A stretch of DNA of 64,000 nt from Salvia splendens (Eukaryota > Streptophyta > Magnoliopsida > Lamiales > Lamiaceae), in NCBI RefSeq assembly GCF_004379255.2, contig NC_056052.1, positions 11,998,589-12,062,588 of the forward strand, in the 5' to 3' direction. The notes under the pieces are model-generated. The model had not been told where the DNA came from. It saw nothing but the letters and a program-made list of their open reading frames with translations, and made no database searches. A program made the position numbers and the translations under genes. Shown one piece after another: positions 9,871-21,365 of the stretch. Each line of letters begins with the position of its first letter. The first letter of the stretch is position 1.

Positions 9871-12357
9871 GAAGGATCACTTTCCCTTGCCGTTCATCGA
9901 TCAGATGTTGGAGCGACTGGCTAGGAAGAAGTACTTCTATTTTTTAGATGGGTACAACGGGTATTTTCAAATCTACATGGACTCTGACGACCAGGACAAA
10001 ACCACTTTCACCTGCCCATTTGGAACCTACGCATACAGACGCATGCCATTCGGTCTGTGCAACGCTCTGGGTACATTTCAAAGATGCATGATGAGCATAT
10101 TTTCCGATCTGATCGAGGAGTGTATAGAAATATTCATGGATAACTTTACAGTCTACGGAGACTCTTTCGACTCGTGCCTTCATCACGTGGACGTGGTTCT
10201 GGAGAGGTGTCAACCAAAGATCCTAGTCTTAAATTTCAAAAAGTGCCATTTTATGGTCACAGAATGCATCGTCCTAGGGCACGTGGTGTCGGAGAGAGGT
10301 ATCCAGGTAGATCAAGCTAAAGTGGACGTCATATCCAAGCTGCCATTCCCTACTGACCAGAAGGAAATAAGGGGTTTTCTGGGGCATGCAGGATTTTATC
10401 GACGATTTATTAAAGACTTCACCAAAATTGCCCAACCCCTTACCAGACTCCTTCAAAACGAGGTGGAGTTCATCTTTGATGAACAATGCAAAGCCGCTTT
10501 CAACCTTCTCAAAGAAAAGCTGATATCCGCGCCAATCATCCGGGCTCCTGACTGGGATCATCCTTTCGAAGTGATGTGTGATGCCAACGACTATGCAGTG
10601 GGAGCTGTTCTGGGTCAGAAGATTGAAGGAAAAAGGTATGTGATCTTCTATGCATCTAAGATATTAAATCAAGCTCAAAGGAATTATAACACCACTGAGA
10701 AGTAGATGCTGGTCGTGGTGTATTCATTCGAGAAGTTCCAGCAGTACTTGTTAGGATCCAAGGTCATCGTCTATACTGACCATGCGGCCATTAAGTACCT
10801 GATTGCCAAGAAAGAATCAAAGCCCGGACTGATCCGATGGGTACTCCTGCTACAAGAATTCGATTGGGAAGTGGAAGACAAAAAAAGAGTCGAGAATAAG
10901 GTAGCGGATCATTTGAGTAGGATAGTGCAAGATGGGAGCAGCGAGGAGGTGCACGACCGGTTCCCAGAGGAACACTTGTGTGAAGTGATTTTTTCCGTCT
11001 GAAAAATTGATTGGGAAGAGGTAATGAAGCTCACTGGCCAGGATACAACAGCAAAAAGGAAAGAAAAAGTAGGACATGAGCCATGGTGCCAACTACCTAG
11101 TTTCAGGAGAGCTTCCAGAAGTGCCAAACGTTACCAAGGCTCAAAGAATGAAGATCAAAAGTGAAGCAAAGTACTATTTTTGGGACGACCCATACCTTTG
11201 GAAAGTAGGAGCAGATCAAGTGATAAGAAGATGCGTTCCTGACTAGGAGCAAAGGGACATACTTACGCATTGCCATTCCTTGGCATGTGGAGGACACTTC
11301 GGTCCCAAGAAAACGGCAAGGAAGATTCTGGACAGCGGATTTTATTGCCCAACTCTCAACAAAGATGCTTATAAATTCTGTAGAAGTTGTGAACGTTGCC
11401 AACTGACCGGTGGGATCTCTACACGAGATGAAATGCCACAAATTTTGGTTATTGTTTGTGAGCTGTTCGACATATGGGGGATGGACTTCATGGGTCTTTT
11501 TCCCTTGTCTTATGGAAACTTGTATATCTTAGTCGCAGTTGACTACGCCTCTAAGTGGGTAGAAGCCAAGGCCACGAGCACGTGTGAAGCGAAAGAGGTG
11601 GCCAAGTTCCTCAAGAGTAATATTTTCAGTCGGTTCGGAGTATCAAGAGCCATCATATCCGATCAGGGAACCAACTTCTGTAACCACACTATCGAAGCCT
11701 TAATGAAGAAGTACGGTGTTCACCACAGATTATCTAGTCCCTACCACCCACAAGCAAATGGTCAAGCGGAGATCTCTAACCGAGAGATAAAGAATATTCT
11801 GGAGAAAACTGTCAACCCTTCCAGGAAGGACTGGAGTGTGAGGTTGGAGGATGCTCTGTGGGCATATCGGACAGCCTAGAAAACTCCCATAGGAATGTCC
11901 CCATACCGAATCATTTTTAGTGGGGATCGAACATCGAGCATACTGGGCAGTACAACAAGTTAATATGGATGCTAAAGCATGTGAGGAGTAAAGGAAGCTG
12001 CAGCTCCAGGAGTTAGAGGAACTTAGATTGGAGTCGTTTGATTCCACCATGTGGTATAACGAAAGAACTAAATTGTGGCACGACAGAAATCTAAGGACCA
12101 AAGAGATCCATGTTGGCCAGAAAGTACTACTCCTCCAGTCAAGATTGAAGCTAATGCCTGAGAAACTCAAGTAGAGGTGGACATGACCCTATGTCATAAC
12201 CGCACTTCGTTCTAATGGAGCAGTGGAGATTTCAGGGAGTACTCCTAACTCTGAACCCTTTATCGTAAATAGACATAGGCTTAAGGTGTTTAGGGATAAT
12301 AGTGATGTGGGTGTAGTGGAAGAGATTCCACTACAACCACATACTGAGGTTGCGTAA
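9870..12357 (+). pseudogene. RT (from motif 2), RNase H and integrase, reversed block (copy A)
   Basis: Starts at KDHFPLPFIDQMLERLA and runs through RT (YNGYFQI, MPFGLCNA, FMDN where the second catalytic Asp should be), RNase H ([16 protein letters not shown]) and integrase (zinc-finger CERCQLTGG, core D at [22 protein letters not shown]), ending at 12355-12357. Lesions: TAG at 10703 in RNase H, TGA at 11000, a frameshift near 11083-11090, TAG near 11244, TAG at 11877 and about 30 missing residues after it. The FMDN change alone would be expected to inactivate RT. Close to copy F at 61467-63569. Confidence 0.9.
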
Positions 12358-12857
12358 TGACCAGTAGGATGGGAATTTGGAGTTCCACTGGGCTAGTTTT
12401 CTTTTAGTGAAGTTTGCATATGCTGGCCAAGTAGAATCCCAAATTACCTAGAGTAAAATGTAAATATTGTAAATACGTGATAGTCAAAGGTTAAATTTCT
12501 GCATGCAATTAAAAATTAAAATCCAAAAATATTTTCCAGATCTTAAATATTAAATTGGAGTACGTACTGACCACAAGAATACCAATTCGGTGAAACTCCC
12601 AATTGTATTTAAGTGTCCTTTTTACTTTGTTTCCATACTGGGAAAATAGGGGGGAAATTGTTAAGAGGGAGATTTGAAAGGGATATGGTGAAATTTGAAT
12701 TTTGGTGTTTGGTGCAGCTTTGCAGGAGAGGACAGCGACTGGGAAGGCGCATGCAGAGACCGGGCAGACGACGTCCAATCAGAAGCCAGCGCTCCCAACC
12801 GTCTCCCACATGAAGCGGCGCGACATGGAAACCGCCTATTGCAGGTTAAAAAAATTG
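12358..12857 (+). other. Spacer that followed integrase, end of reversed block
   Basis: Non-coding stretch after the integrase stop. In the original element it probably lay between integrase and the env-position ORF. It ends in a run of A (12848-12854). The block's other edge also lies at A residues (8796-8798). Small open frames here show no family signal. Confidence 0.5.
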
Positions 12858-12858
12858 C

Positions 12859-14229
12859 TCATTCTATCTCTTCATCAGTCAACCCTTGGCTACTGATCAG
12901 GTTGCACCATGCAGCTACTTCTACATCAGCCTGTCCATATACATCCAATGCTTGGAGTTTTTCCTGCAATAATTCGGTCTCAAGAAAATCTTGGACTAGG
13001 GGGTCAATTACATCAACATAGCATAGATTTTCAGAATCGATAGGCTTCTTCATGGCCTCAATGATATCAAAAGTGAATTTCTCTCCATGAAAATCAATGC
13101 AAATTGTCCCCTCAGCCATGTCCACGATTGTCTTAGATGTTATAAAATACAGTCTCCCTAACAATATACCGCTAGACTCCCTAGCTTCAGACTCACTCAT
13201 CTTGATCACATAAAAGTCAGCTGGGTAAGTAAAATTATGCACTCTCACCAATACATTTTCTAGCATGCCCTCAGGATTTATGCATGACCTATCAGCCAGT
13301 TGGATTAACACCCTAGTGTTTGACAACTTTACTCCCTTCAACCGATTATAGATTGCTAATGGCATGACATTTATAGATGCTCCCAAATCACACATCGCAT
13401 GCTCGACTTTTACATCTCATATAGTTATAGGTAAAGTGAACATACCTGGGTCAGCTCTCTTGGGTGGTAGCTTCTCCTGCACAATTGCTGACGCTATCCC
13501 TTCCACCATGATTTTTCCATCCTCCTAGGCTTTCCCGGCTATGAACTCCTTGATAAATTTTCCAAGCGGGGGTAGCTTCACGACTTGGAGGAATGGTATG
13601 GTGACATCCAGCTTCCCAAAAATTGACATGTAATCCACTGGGTTCTCCTTCTTTCTCCTAGTCACGAAACGGTAAGGGAATGGTTTTTTCCCCTTCGCCT
13701 CGTCTACCGGTTTTTCAACAGCCTTTCCGGAGTCTCTCTTGGGCACATTCTGGGCTTGAGTCTCTTTCGTGGGTTCCGTTTCTTTAGGAGGGTCTCCCTT
13801 GGGTCGTACGCCCTTGGCTTCATCTTTTTCCAATGGTGCTTCATCTAAGAAAAACGGATCCTGCATCTGAGGCAGAGGTCTGTTGAGCTCTCTCTCCGAG
13901 ACGATGTTGCTCAGTACCTTCGTTTCACTGGGCTCTCCACTGGGTTTCTTCGGTTGTGGTCCATCATAGGCAGTACCGGACCGCAATGTAACCTTGCTCA
14001 CGTTTGCCTTTTCAGGTACATGGACTGTAGACGAGAGTTTCCCTGAATTCCCCTTCAATTCACCCATCAAATTCGCCAGTTGGGCTAATTGCCTATTCAC
14101 CATATCTATGTTCGCCTTATGCTCCTTCTGGGCATTCTGCATCCCCTGCACTACTTCATTATTGGACTGCAACTCAGCCTTGATACTCTGCTGCGAAGCG
14201 AGCATTTCTCCCATCATGTCCTCCATAGA
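12859..14229 (-). pseudogene. Gag C-terminus and protease (copy A)
   Basis: Two open segments on the minus strand, 14226-13525 and 13395-12859. The first starts MEDMMGEMLASQQS and includes VSKVTLRSGTAYDGPQPKKP. The second carries the protease site CDLGASINVMP and the conserved IYNRLKGV, RVLIQLADRS and FTYPADFYVIKMSE. A stop near 13525 and an in-frame stop near 13418 separate them. The usual LGRPFL near the protease end is changed to LGRLYF. The same region in copy F lies at 59491-60813. The sequence ends at ISSQGLTDEEIE, where the reversed block begins. Confidence 0.85.
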
Positions 14230-17200
14230 TGTAACATCCCAAATTTTTTGTGACTTTTTTTTATATGTCGATTGGAAATTTCATTTATGAAATTTAATTA
14301 TTGCTAAGTGATTGAGTTAACTATCTGGAACAATTGTGATGAGTAATGTGGAATGAAGTGTTGTATATTTATATTATCCAATGAGGTGGATTAATTAAGT
14401 GAATCATGCATTTTTGTTCTAGCCAAAATAATTGAGAACTTTTGGCCCCCTTATATTGGAATTAATATTTTCTTCTTGGATTTAATTAATTGTTTTGGGA
14501 TTTTTATCCAAATTAAATCCAAATCAAATTATCCATAAATTGTGCTACATGAAATTCGAACTCTAGCCTATTATTTTTATGAGTGTCGAAAATCCCCTAT
14601 TTTAATTAGGAGGATGGATTATTTTCTTTGAATAAATTGGTGCCTTGTTGATTCCCTTCTTTTATTTTAAATCCAATTAAAATCATGCCACATTTTGTTT
14701 CCTCACCATAATTAAATGAAGATTTGAATTATTTTCCTTGTGGCAATTAGAGCCAATTTTCGGCCCCTTTCCTTATTGTAGAGGAAATTATAATTGTTTC
14801 CTATTTTATGGAACTCTTTTTTATGCAAATTAATACCTCTGTCTAATTAATTGGGGATGTGAATATTTTCCTTCTATTGTGTCTCCATCCCACACGCCTA
14901 CATGCTTTTGTTTTTCCTTGTGGAAATTTATTTATTTGTTACCTATTTTATGGGAGTCTTTTCCTATAAAAAAATTTTCAAATTTAAATCCTATTCTTAT
15001 TTAATTGAGGATTTAAATAATTTCCTTATGCACCCTACTAATTTTCGTCCCCCTCCCTTTTTATTTCCTACTTGGAGATTTAATTTATTTTGTTCCCTTG
15101 TTTATGGAATAGTCATTGTTTTATTTCCTAAATTGTGAATCTATTTCTCTCCAAGTAAATACTAAATAAATTCTTAGCTAATTAATTAGCAAAATTTTCG
15201 AAAAACTCACCCCCAAGTTACACGCCTATTTCCTTCTTTTAATTGTAGAATTTTTTGCCTCTATTTTATTCCTCCACAATTAATTAATTAATTTAGTTGT
15301 GGGATTAAACCTAGAACTATAAAATCACCTAAACCCCTAGCCCCCATTCTTCTCCCTCTCCCACACGTCAATCTCTCTCTCTCCCTCTCCCTCACACGCC
15401 TCCCTCATCCCTCTCTTCATCCTCTCCAAATTCCTTCCATCCTTGTTCTTGCATCCATTGGAGTTGGATTTTCAAGAGTTCCCGACGGATTGCGTCAATA
15501 CTTGCTTCTACCGTTAGATTTTTGATTCAAGAAGGTATAACTAAAATCTTTTCCTCATCTTCTCCATTGAAACCTTGTTCTTGATTCCCTCGTGCATATA
15601 ATGAGTTTAGGAATCATAGATCACATAATTAATCGGTGGAAATTTGTGTTTTGTATGAGGAGAATTGTGAATATGCGATTTTGAATGAATATGTGTGAAG
15701 TTTGAATGATTCATTGGTGAATGGTGTGTGATTATATGAGAACATGATTGTGAAAAACTTTTGAAGCATGTTTGTGTGTGGGGAGCATGAAAAATTGTGT
15801 TTGGATGAATGAGGAAGAAACCCTAATTTCGAAATTATGAAACCTGAAAACTATGGTGTTCAGACAGTGGATTCCGACGTGTGTTTGACTGACCAAACGA
15901 TCTTATTTTGGTGCAAATTCTTAACTGAGTAAACTTCAAGGTGTTTTCTGTGTTGTGTGTAAATTTCAGCCCCTTTTGACAAAAGGTGAATTTTTAATAA
16001 ATTTGTGAAGTCGACTGCGCAATTCTGCCAGAAACTTGTATTCTCGCCCAGAAAGTTTCGTTTTCTATTTGACCGACCACATGGCCTCTTTTTTATGTGA
16101 ATTTTGAACTGGATGAAATTTAAAGTGTCTTCTGTGTTGTATGAAAATTTTAGCCTCATTGGACATCGGATGAATATTTGACAAATTTTTCAATTGAACT
16201 GCACAGTACTGCCAGAGTTTTTGTGCTCCGACCAGAGAGTTGCACTTTTGTTTTGACTGGCCAAATGATATGATTTTGGTGTGAAATTTTAACGGGATGA
16301 ACTTGAATGTGTCTACTGTGTTGTGACCAAATTTTAGCTTCATATGAGGTCGGATGGATCCTTGGTGATTTTTACAAACCAACTGCACCGTTCTGCCAGA
16401 TTTGTTATTATGTTGAAATATCACTTGTTGCCTAGTTTGGGTGAATTATATGAAGCATGTACGATTAAGGAATGTATCCTATGACATGATTATGTGTGAC
16501 ATGTTGAGAAATATTATGGCATGTTTTCCTTATGTTGACGAATGGTTGGGATGGGTAATTTAAGAGAACGATGAAAGGAACGATAGGACATGCATGATAA
16601 TGTGAATCGATGGAAGGCTGATTTGTGTTGTGATGTTGGCAAGGGTTATTGTGTGTACGTGAGCACGAGGAACGAGGGTTGCCTTAAGTTGGATATTGAA
16701 TTGTTTAAGCAAACGAGGTGGGCTTTCTTTTACAATTCTTTTATTTTTCTGAAAATATGATGAGGTGTTATAAGGGTGGTTTAACTCGTTATGTCATGCC
16801 ATGATGTTTTGTTTATGAGATTGTTGCCTGATGCCTAGTTCGTACGAGCTTGCTCCGTTAGGCTATATGGCTGTGTTGTGAAACGAATTCGGGTCTGAGT
16901 AGGGCCGCAAACCCTATCAGGCTGTGTACACTGGTGGGATCGTGAGTCGTCCTTGCTAGTCGGCCGGTCTCGTGGGCGAATAGTGTGGCCACACTTTCAT
17001 CGCACATGGAATGATGATTGTGATTGATGGATTGTTGAGAAAGTGGGGAGATTATATGACTGGCCAGTCTATGAAATGTTTTTGTGTTCTCGATGATATT
17101 TCTTAACTACATGTAAAACTCGAGATCACTGGTATGGATGACATAACTGTATAAAATGTTTTCGGCATGAGCCCATTGAGTACAACAAGTACTCAGCCCT

Positions 17201-17713
17201 GCATATGTTTTTCCCTATGCGCAGGTTGAGCGGGATGTTGCGATGGATGTTGAGTCGGCCTAGGGAATTTGGATTTGTTGTGTCTTCATACATAGGCATC
17301 ATCCTTGACTCTCTTTACAACCTTATTTCCGCTGCTATATTTTTGAACTATGCCTCAAGACTTTATTTTACTTCGTACTACTTTTGGCATGTCAAATACT
17401 TTTAGACGTTAATCCGTTGTTTACTTTTTTACTCTAAAACGGTTTTTCGTAAACTAAAACCTTTGTTCTTTCAGAAATTAATTGGATTTTGATATTTATT
17501 TTTCCCCGCCGCTTCCTTTGAAAAATCATTTACTATAAGTCTTTGCTAATTAATAATGAATTTATGACATTAAGTTTCTTTAAACTAAAATATTATCCTT
17601 TTAAGCTAATGAAGTTTTTCATATAAACTGTCATCCTTAAATGTTGTCTTTATTGTTATTCCGTGGTCACGATCTCCTCGTTTATCGTACCCCTAGTATG
17701 GGCGGTCGTGACA
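14230..17713 (+). mobile_element. Solo LTR of a Tekay/Del-like chromovirus
   Basis: A 3,484-bp insertion in the Athila gag, starting TGTAACATCCC and ending GGTCGTGACA, flanked by a perfect 5-bp duplication ATAGA (14225-14229 and 17714-17718). Very long LTRs beginning TGTAACA with this kind of interior are typical of Tekay/Del elements. No gag or pol frames inside. A TATAAAA at about 15319 followed by a CT-rich stretch (15340-15440) is a plausible promoter. Two or three diverged copies of a ~150-bp unit (TCTGCCAGA, TTTGACTG, GTGTCTTCTGTGTTGT) lie at 15850-16420. A single LTR with intact duplications means the internal part was lost by LTR-LTR recombination. Confidence 0.85.
15850..16420 (+). 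repeat. Diverged ~170-bp tandem repeats within the solo LTR
   Basis: Three units each contain GACTGRCCAAAYGA or a related word, then TGTGTTGT, TTTTAGCCTCAT-like, TTCTGCCAGA and ACTGCRC words. The units begin near 15880, 16070 and 16250. Several small minus-strand open frames across them (for example 15860-16159 and 16065-16424) are by-products of the repeat. Confidence 0.55.
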
Positions 17714-19311
17714 ATAGATCTCCTTGACCTGTTAGGATATTGGAACTGATTCGGACCATGGTGCTGGCTATACTGGGGTTTTTGGTTGGGTTGGTAATTC
17801 TGGAAGTTTTGCTGGTTCTGGTTAGGAGGGTATTGGTTATACTGGGCAGGAGGGTTGTATTGGTCTTGGTGATATTGATTCTGGTTCTGGTTTTGGAACT
17901 GGTTCTGGTTTTGTTGGTGTTGGGGACCTTGACTATGCTGATTCTGGTAATTTTGGTAGTTCCTCTGGTGGGGTGGTATATAAACAAGGTTTGAGTTTTG
18001 GTTCTGTGGGTTTTGGTTGTGGGGTTGTTGGTTCCTTCCTAACCAGTTGGATTGGTGGTCGGAATTTGTTGGGCCACGGTTGGGATTTTGCTTCGGGTGG
18101 GGGTTGTATTGGTTCTGACCTTGACCTTGGTTTTGGTTTTGGTTCCCATCGCCCCATCGAAAATTTGGATGGTCACTCCATGGTACGTCCCGCTGTCTCC
18201 CTGGAATCCAATTCCCACTAGAGTTATAGAACCCTGCAGCATTGACTTGCTCCATATTGATGAAGTCATTCGACTGATCGTAGGTTGGCCCTTAATTTCC
18301 CTGCACTGCACCCTTGTAGCTCCCAGTTGGGGAAGGCGGTGGCGTGTTCTTCTCGATCGCACTCAGGAGCGCCTTTTTTAGCTCTTCCATCTTTAAGTCC
18401 ATCTTCTGTTCTATCTTATGCTCCTGGTCAGTGGACGAAGCACTCGCAATCCTTTCTCTGTTGTATCCATCTCTCGAATTGTCGTACTCCTTCTTCGCGC
18501 TCAGAAGCTTCCCTAGGACCTTTTTCGCTTCGCTGACCCATAATTGCGTGAAGCTTCCTCCTGACGACGAGTTGCCAGATCCTTTGTTGCCTTATTCATC
18601 CCCTCATAAAAGGTGTGATGTATCTCTATATCTGCCATACGATGGTTTGGACATGCATCCAAAAGGCTCATATACTTTGCACAATAATCACTCAAGGGTT
18701 CGTCGTACCCTTGCTTCACACTGTTATCTCTCTCTTCAGCGCACTCGTCTTTGATGACGGAAAAAATTCACCTAAGAAGGCTGACTTGAAATTGGCCCAA
18801 CTCTCAATTGAGTCGGGTGGCAAGCGCATGAACCATGTGTTGGCCTCCCCCTTTAGGACGAACGGCAATGCCTTCAATCTGTAGTCATCCTCGGTCGCCC
18901 CCGTTGGCCTTCTCTGTGCCTTACAAATCTTACAGAACTCATGAAGGAACTCGTAGGGCCCTTCACAGCTCTTTCCACAGTACGTGGGTAGAATTGCAAT
19001 AACATGGGGTTCACATCGCAGGCTGTCTGTCCCGGAGTGACAACTATAGCTTGCGACGCTTCTCCGTCGGCATGCGCGTTCAGCGATCCGATCTCTGGGT
19101 CATCGTCTACTTGGGCAGCCATCCTTCTTGGGTTACCTTCCAATTGTAGTACCACTTCTGGTATTCCTCCTTCTATGGTGTCTTGCTCTTCGTCACTACT
19201 CGTGCCTAGGTCAGACAGGGCTGTCGACAGGCCAGAATGAGTGGTTACAAGTATAGTCCCTCGTTGGAGTATCTTCGGTCTCCAATGGTCAGGAGCCGAT
19301 CTGCTTCTCAT
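17714..19311 (-). pseudogene. Gag N-terminus and Asn/Gln-rich region (copy A)
   Basis: Start at the ATG complementary to 19309-19311 (MRSRSAPDHW), matching the copy F gag start. The first ~120 residues carry ILVTTHSGLSTALSDLGTSS and ATVVTPGQTAC-type sequence, then frameshifts. A piece at 18513-18719 (EPLSDYCAKYMSLLDACPNH) is the retrotransposon gag core. 17720-18255 encodes HPNFRWGDGN followed by about 140 residues composed mainly of Asn, Gln, Pro and Tyr. Several frameshifts and stops. Plus-strand Leu/Val-rich open frames over 17740-18381 are the complement of this repeat-rich code. Confidence 0.85.
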
Positions 19312-19397
19312 AAACTGAAATAAAAAAGAAAGAGAAAAATTATGCACAATATATACGCCAAAATATCACACACAATAACAATTAATAATGTCATCCG

Positions 19398-19415
19398 TCC
19401 CGGGCAACGTCGCCA
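19398..19415 (-). promoter_or_regulatory. Primer binding site, tRNA-Asp type (copy A)
   Basis: On the minus strand this reads TGGCGACGTTGCCCGGGA, two bases inside the LTR end. It is close to TGGCGCCGTTGCCGGGGA, the complement of the plant tRNA-Asp 3' end used by Athila elements. Mutated at several positions. Confidence 0.75.
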
Positions 19416-19417
19416 TT

Positions 19418-20961
19418 TGAAAGAGCAGATTTTCGGTATTGTGTTAAATGCAGATGTGCATCCAACTGATCAGGATAATATCCCAACCTAGCAGAGTCGT
19501 TGGCACGACAACCTAAACCTGGTATCAATTAAATTTCCTCAACCCACTTCTACTGGTTAGTATAGTGGAGGTAAGGGTCGAATCCCACAGAGATGGATGC
19601 GCTTTGGGTAATTGTGGTGCTAGTCTGGAGAGGGGTTGGTTAGCTACCACGCTTGGGTTGAGATTCTACCTAGACAGGAATTAAAGCTGGTACTCTACTG
19701 ACTGGGTGGTGTGAAAATGATCGACATGCAGCTGTGTACGTGAGAGTGGGGGACACGGTGTTTCAGCGACATGTGGAAAGTAGATAGTTACTATAAGAGG
19801 CTAAACGGAATATCACAGAAATAGTGGTGGTTGGGTGGCTGCACTGTCATATCTGTAGGGTACCAGAAGAAAAGCAAAGAACAAAAGCAAAAAGTAACTA
19901 AAAAGCAAAAGTGGTCCCAAACTTGGATGTGGATGTTGTCTTCTTCAACAAGAATGCAGAAAATCAAACAAACTCAGATTCCATGGTTAACATTTGCAAA
20001 TCAACAACTTCACAATTCAGATCTACAATTAACTCACTAAAATTCAAAGATTAAACGAGCGAAATCAAGAACTACACATACTGGACGACATGCAAGGTGG
20101 CAGAATCGCGTAAACTCAGATCTCACACTAAAACACTTCAGAAATTAAATCTAAACAGCAACTTAACTAACAAACACAAATCGAGCAACTCCAAAAGAAA
20201 TCACGCTTTCAACATATGAGAAATTACCGCTACAACTAGATCTAAGCTACCTAGGCAGAATGAAACAGATTCACATAGAAAGAGATGCATAAAAACAACT
20301 TCATTGCATAAAACGTTTGGATCTAAACGAAATACTTCAAAAGCTAACAAGTATCGAAATTGCAACAGATCCAATCGTAAGGAAAACAAGTAAAGATGAA
20401 CTAGGAAAGCAAATAAAGATTGTTTTGCCACTCCGGGCGAGGAAACTACTATGACTACGAAATGAACTGGCTGGAACGATGGAAGGCGATTCTCCGGTGG
20501 AATGATGGAACTTCAGGTGACCATGGCTGTGGCGAGGAATGAGAAGACCTTGGATTATGCTGAAGGAACTGATCTACCGAGAGAGAATACTCAGTTTTAC
20601 CGAGAGAGAATACTCTAACTGAGTGTGAATGTCGATCCTCTTTTTTTCTCTCTCCAAGTGGCTTGCTTTTATAGGGAGACCTGCCCTTGATTTTTAGGAT
20701 AGACTCTCTTCGTGAAATGACTCTTTTGCCCTTGTTTGTGGTTGATTCTTCCCAGCAATCCATCTTCTCCATCTCGAGCCTTTTTGGCATCCATACTGGT
20801 CACTATTGCACCCTTCTGTTGCTCTTTTCACCTGAGTTATCCGAACTCTTTCACACTGACTGGTACCCTTTTCCTGCACACTTTAGCAACTGTTTTGCAG
20901 ATATAATCCAATTAAGCACGTTATACTGACCAATAACCAAGGCCTAGAATACGACTTATCA
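19418..20961 (-). repeat. 5' LTR of Athila copy A
   Basis: 1,544 bp, TGATAAGTCG to TCTTTCA on the minus strand. The minus strand has CTATAAAAGC (TATA box) at about 20666-20675, followed by the CT-rich transcript start region. Full-length relative to the copy F LTR at 56321-57811. Confidence 0.9.
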
Positions 20962-20966
20962 ATCTC

Positions 20967-21036
20967 CAACCCAACGAGAGAACCATATGCTCCAATTAAC
21001 AAGATCGTGTTCATGCTGCTAGTGGCTTCAAACTGA
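20967..21036 (+). pseudogene. 3' part of the host exon split by Athila copy A
   Basis: Continues the frame interrupted at 4128: after the shared Thr codon it reads NPTREPYAPINKIVFMLLVA, then SN and TGA at 21034. The protein is not recognised. 962-966 of this 20-kb segment (20962-20966, ATCTC) is the presumed right copy of the Athila target duplication. Confidence 0.45.
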
Positions 21037-21186
21037 GCATCCGTTGGGACGTGATGGTGTCTAAACGTTTAGCTTCTCAAATGGCTTGACACTAATTGTT
21101 GTGGCATTCGAGCATGGACTTCCATATTCTACTTAACGCACAATAAACATGAAAATAACATAATGTATTTTCAAATAATGCTAGTA

Positions 21187-21365
21187 CCGTAACCAACTTG
21201 CTACTACTAAATAGAATAATAGGAAAGAAGTAAATATAAATAACATAGATCTGTTATTATTGTTTTTATATATCAAATTTGCTAGTACTAAATAGAATAG
21301 TACTAGGAAATAAGTAAATATAAATAATACAGATCTGTTATTAGTGTTTTTATATATCAAATTGG
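21187..21365 (+). repeat. ~85-bp tandem duplication upstream of the receptor kinase gene
   Basis: Two diverged copies containing TACTAAATAGAATA, AAGTAAATATAAATAA, AGATCTGTTATTA and TTTTTATATATCAAATT. A third partial relative lies at about 21678-21710. The remaining sequence in 21037-22009 is AT-rich. It presumably includes the receptor kinase promoter, but I see no convincing motif. Confidence 0.7.

Larger units (their letters stand above)
4129..20961 (-). mobile_element. Athila-type Ty3/gypsy retrotransposon (copy A), rearranged
   Basis: Bounded by related LTRs at 4129-5410 and 19418-20961, both starting TGATAAGTCG and ending TCTTTCA when read on the minus strand. The candidate target duplication is ATCAC on the left and ATCTC on the right (4 of 5 match). 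Order read on the minus strand: LTR, Asp-tRNA primer site, gag, protease, a reversed block (integrase, RNase H, RT, env-position N-terminus), RT N-terminus fused to env-position C-terminus, 3' hairpins, LTR. A foreign 3.5-kb solo LTR interrupts gag. Asp-tRNA priming and an extra ORF after integrase are features of the Athila lineage. The element is dead: many stops, frameshifts and a reordered pol. Confidence 0.9.

Noticed and set aside
8796..12357. A second, independent Athila inserted in copy A
   Set aside because: No LTRs, no target duplication, and reciprocal junctions at GGAAGG explain it better as internal rearrangement; not fully excluded.
17740..18381. Plus-strand Leu/Val-rich open frames that look like membrane proteins
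   Set aside because: They are the complement of the Asn/Gln-rich Gag code on the minus strand.
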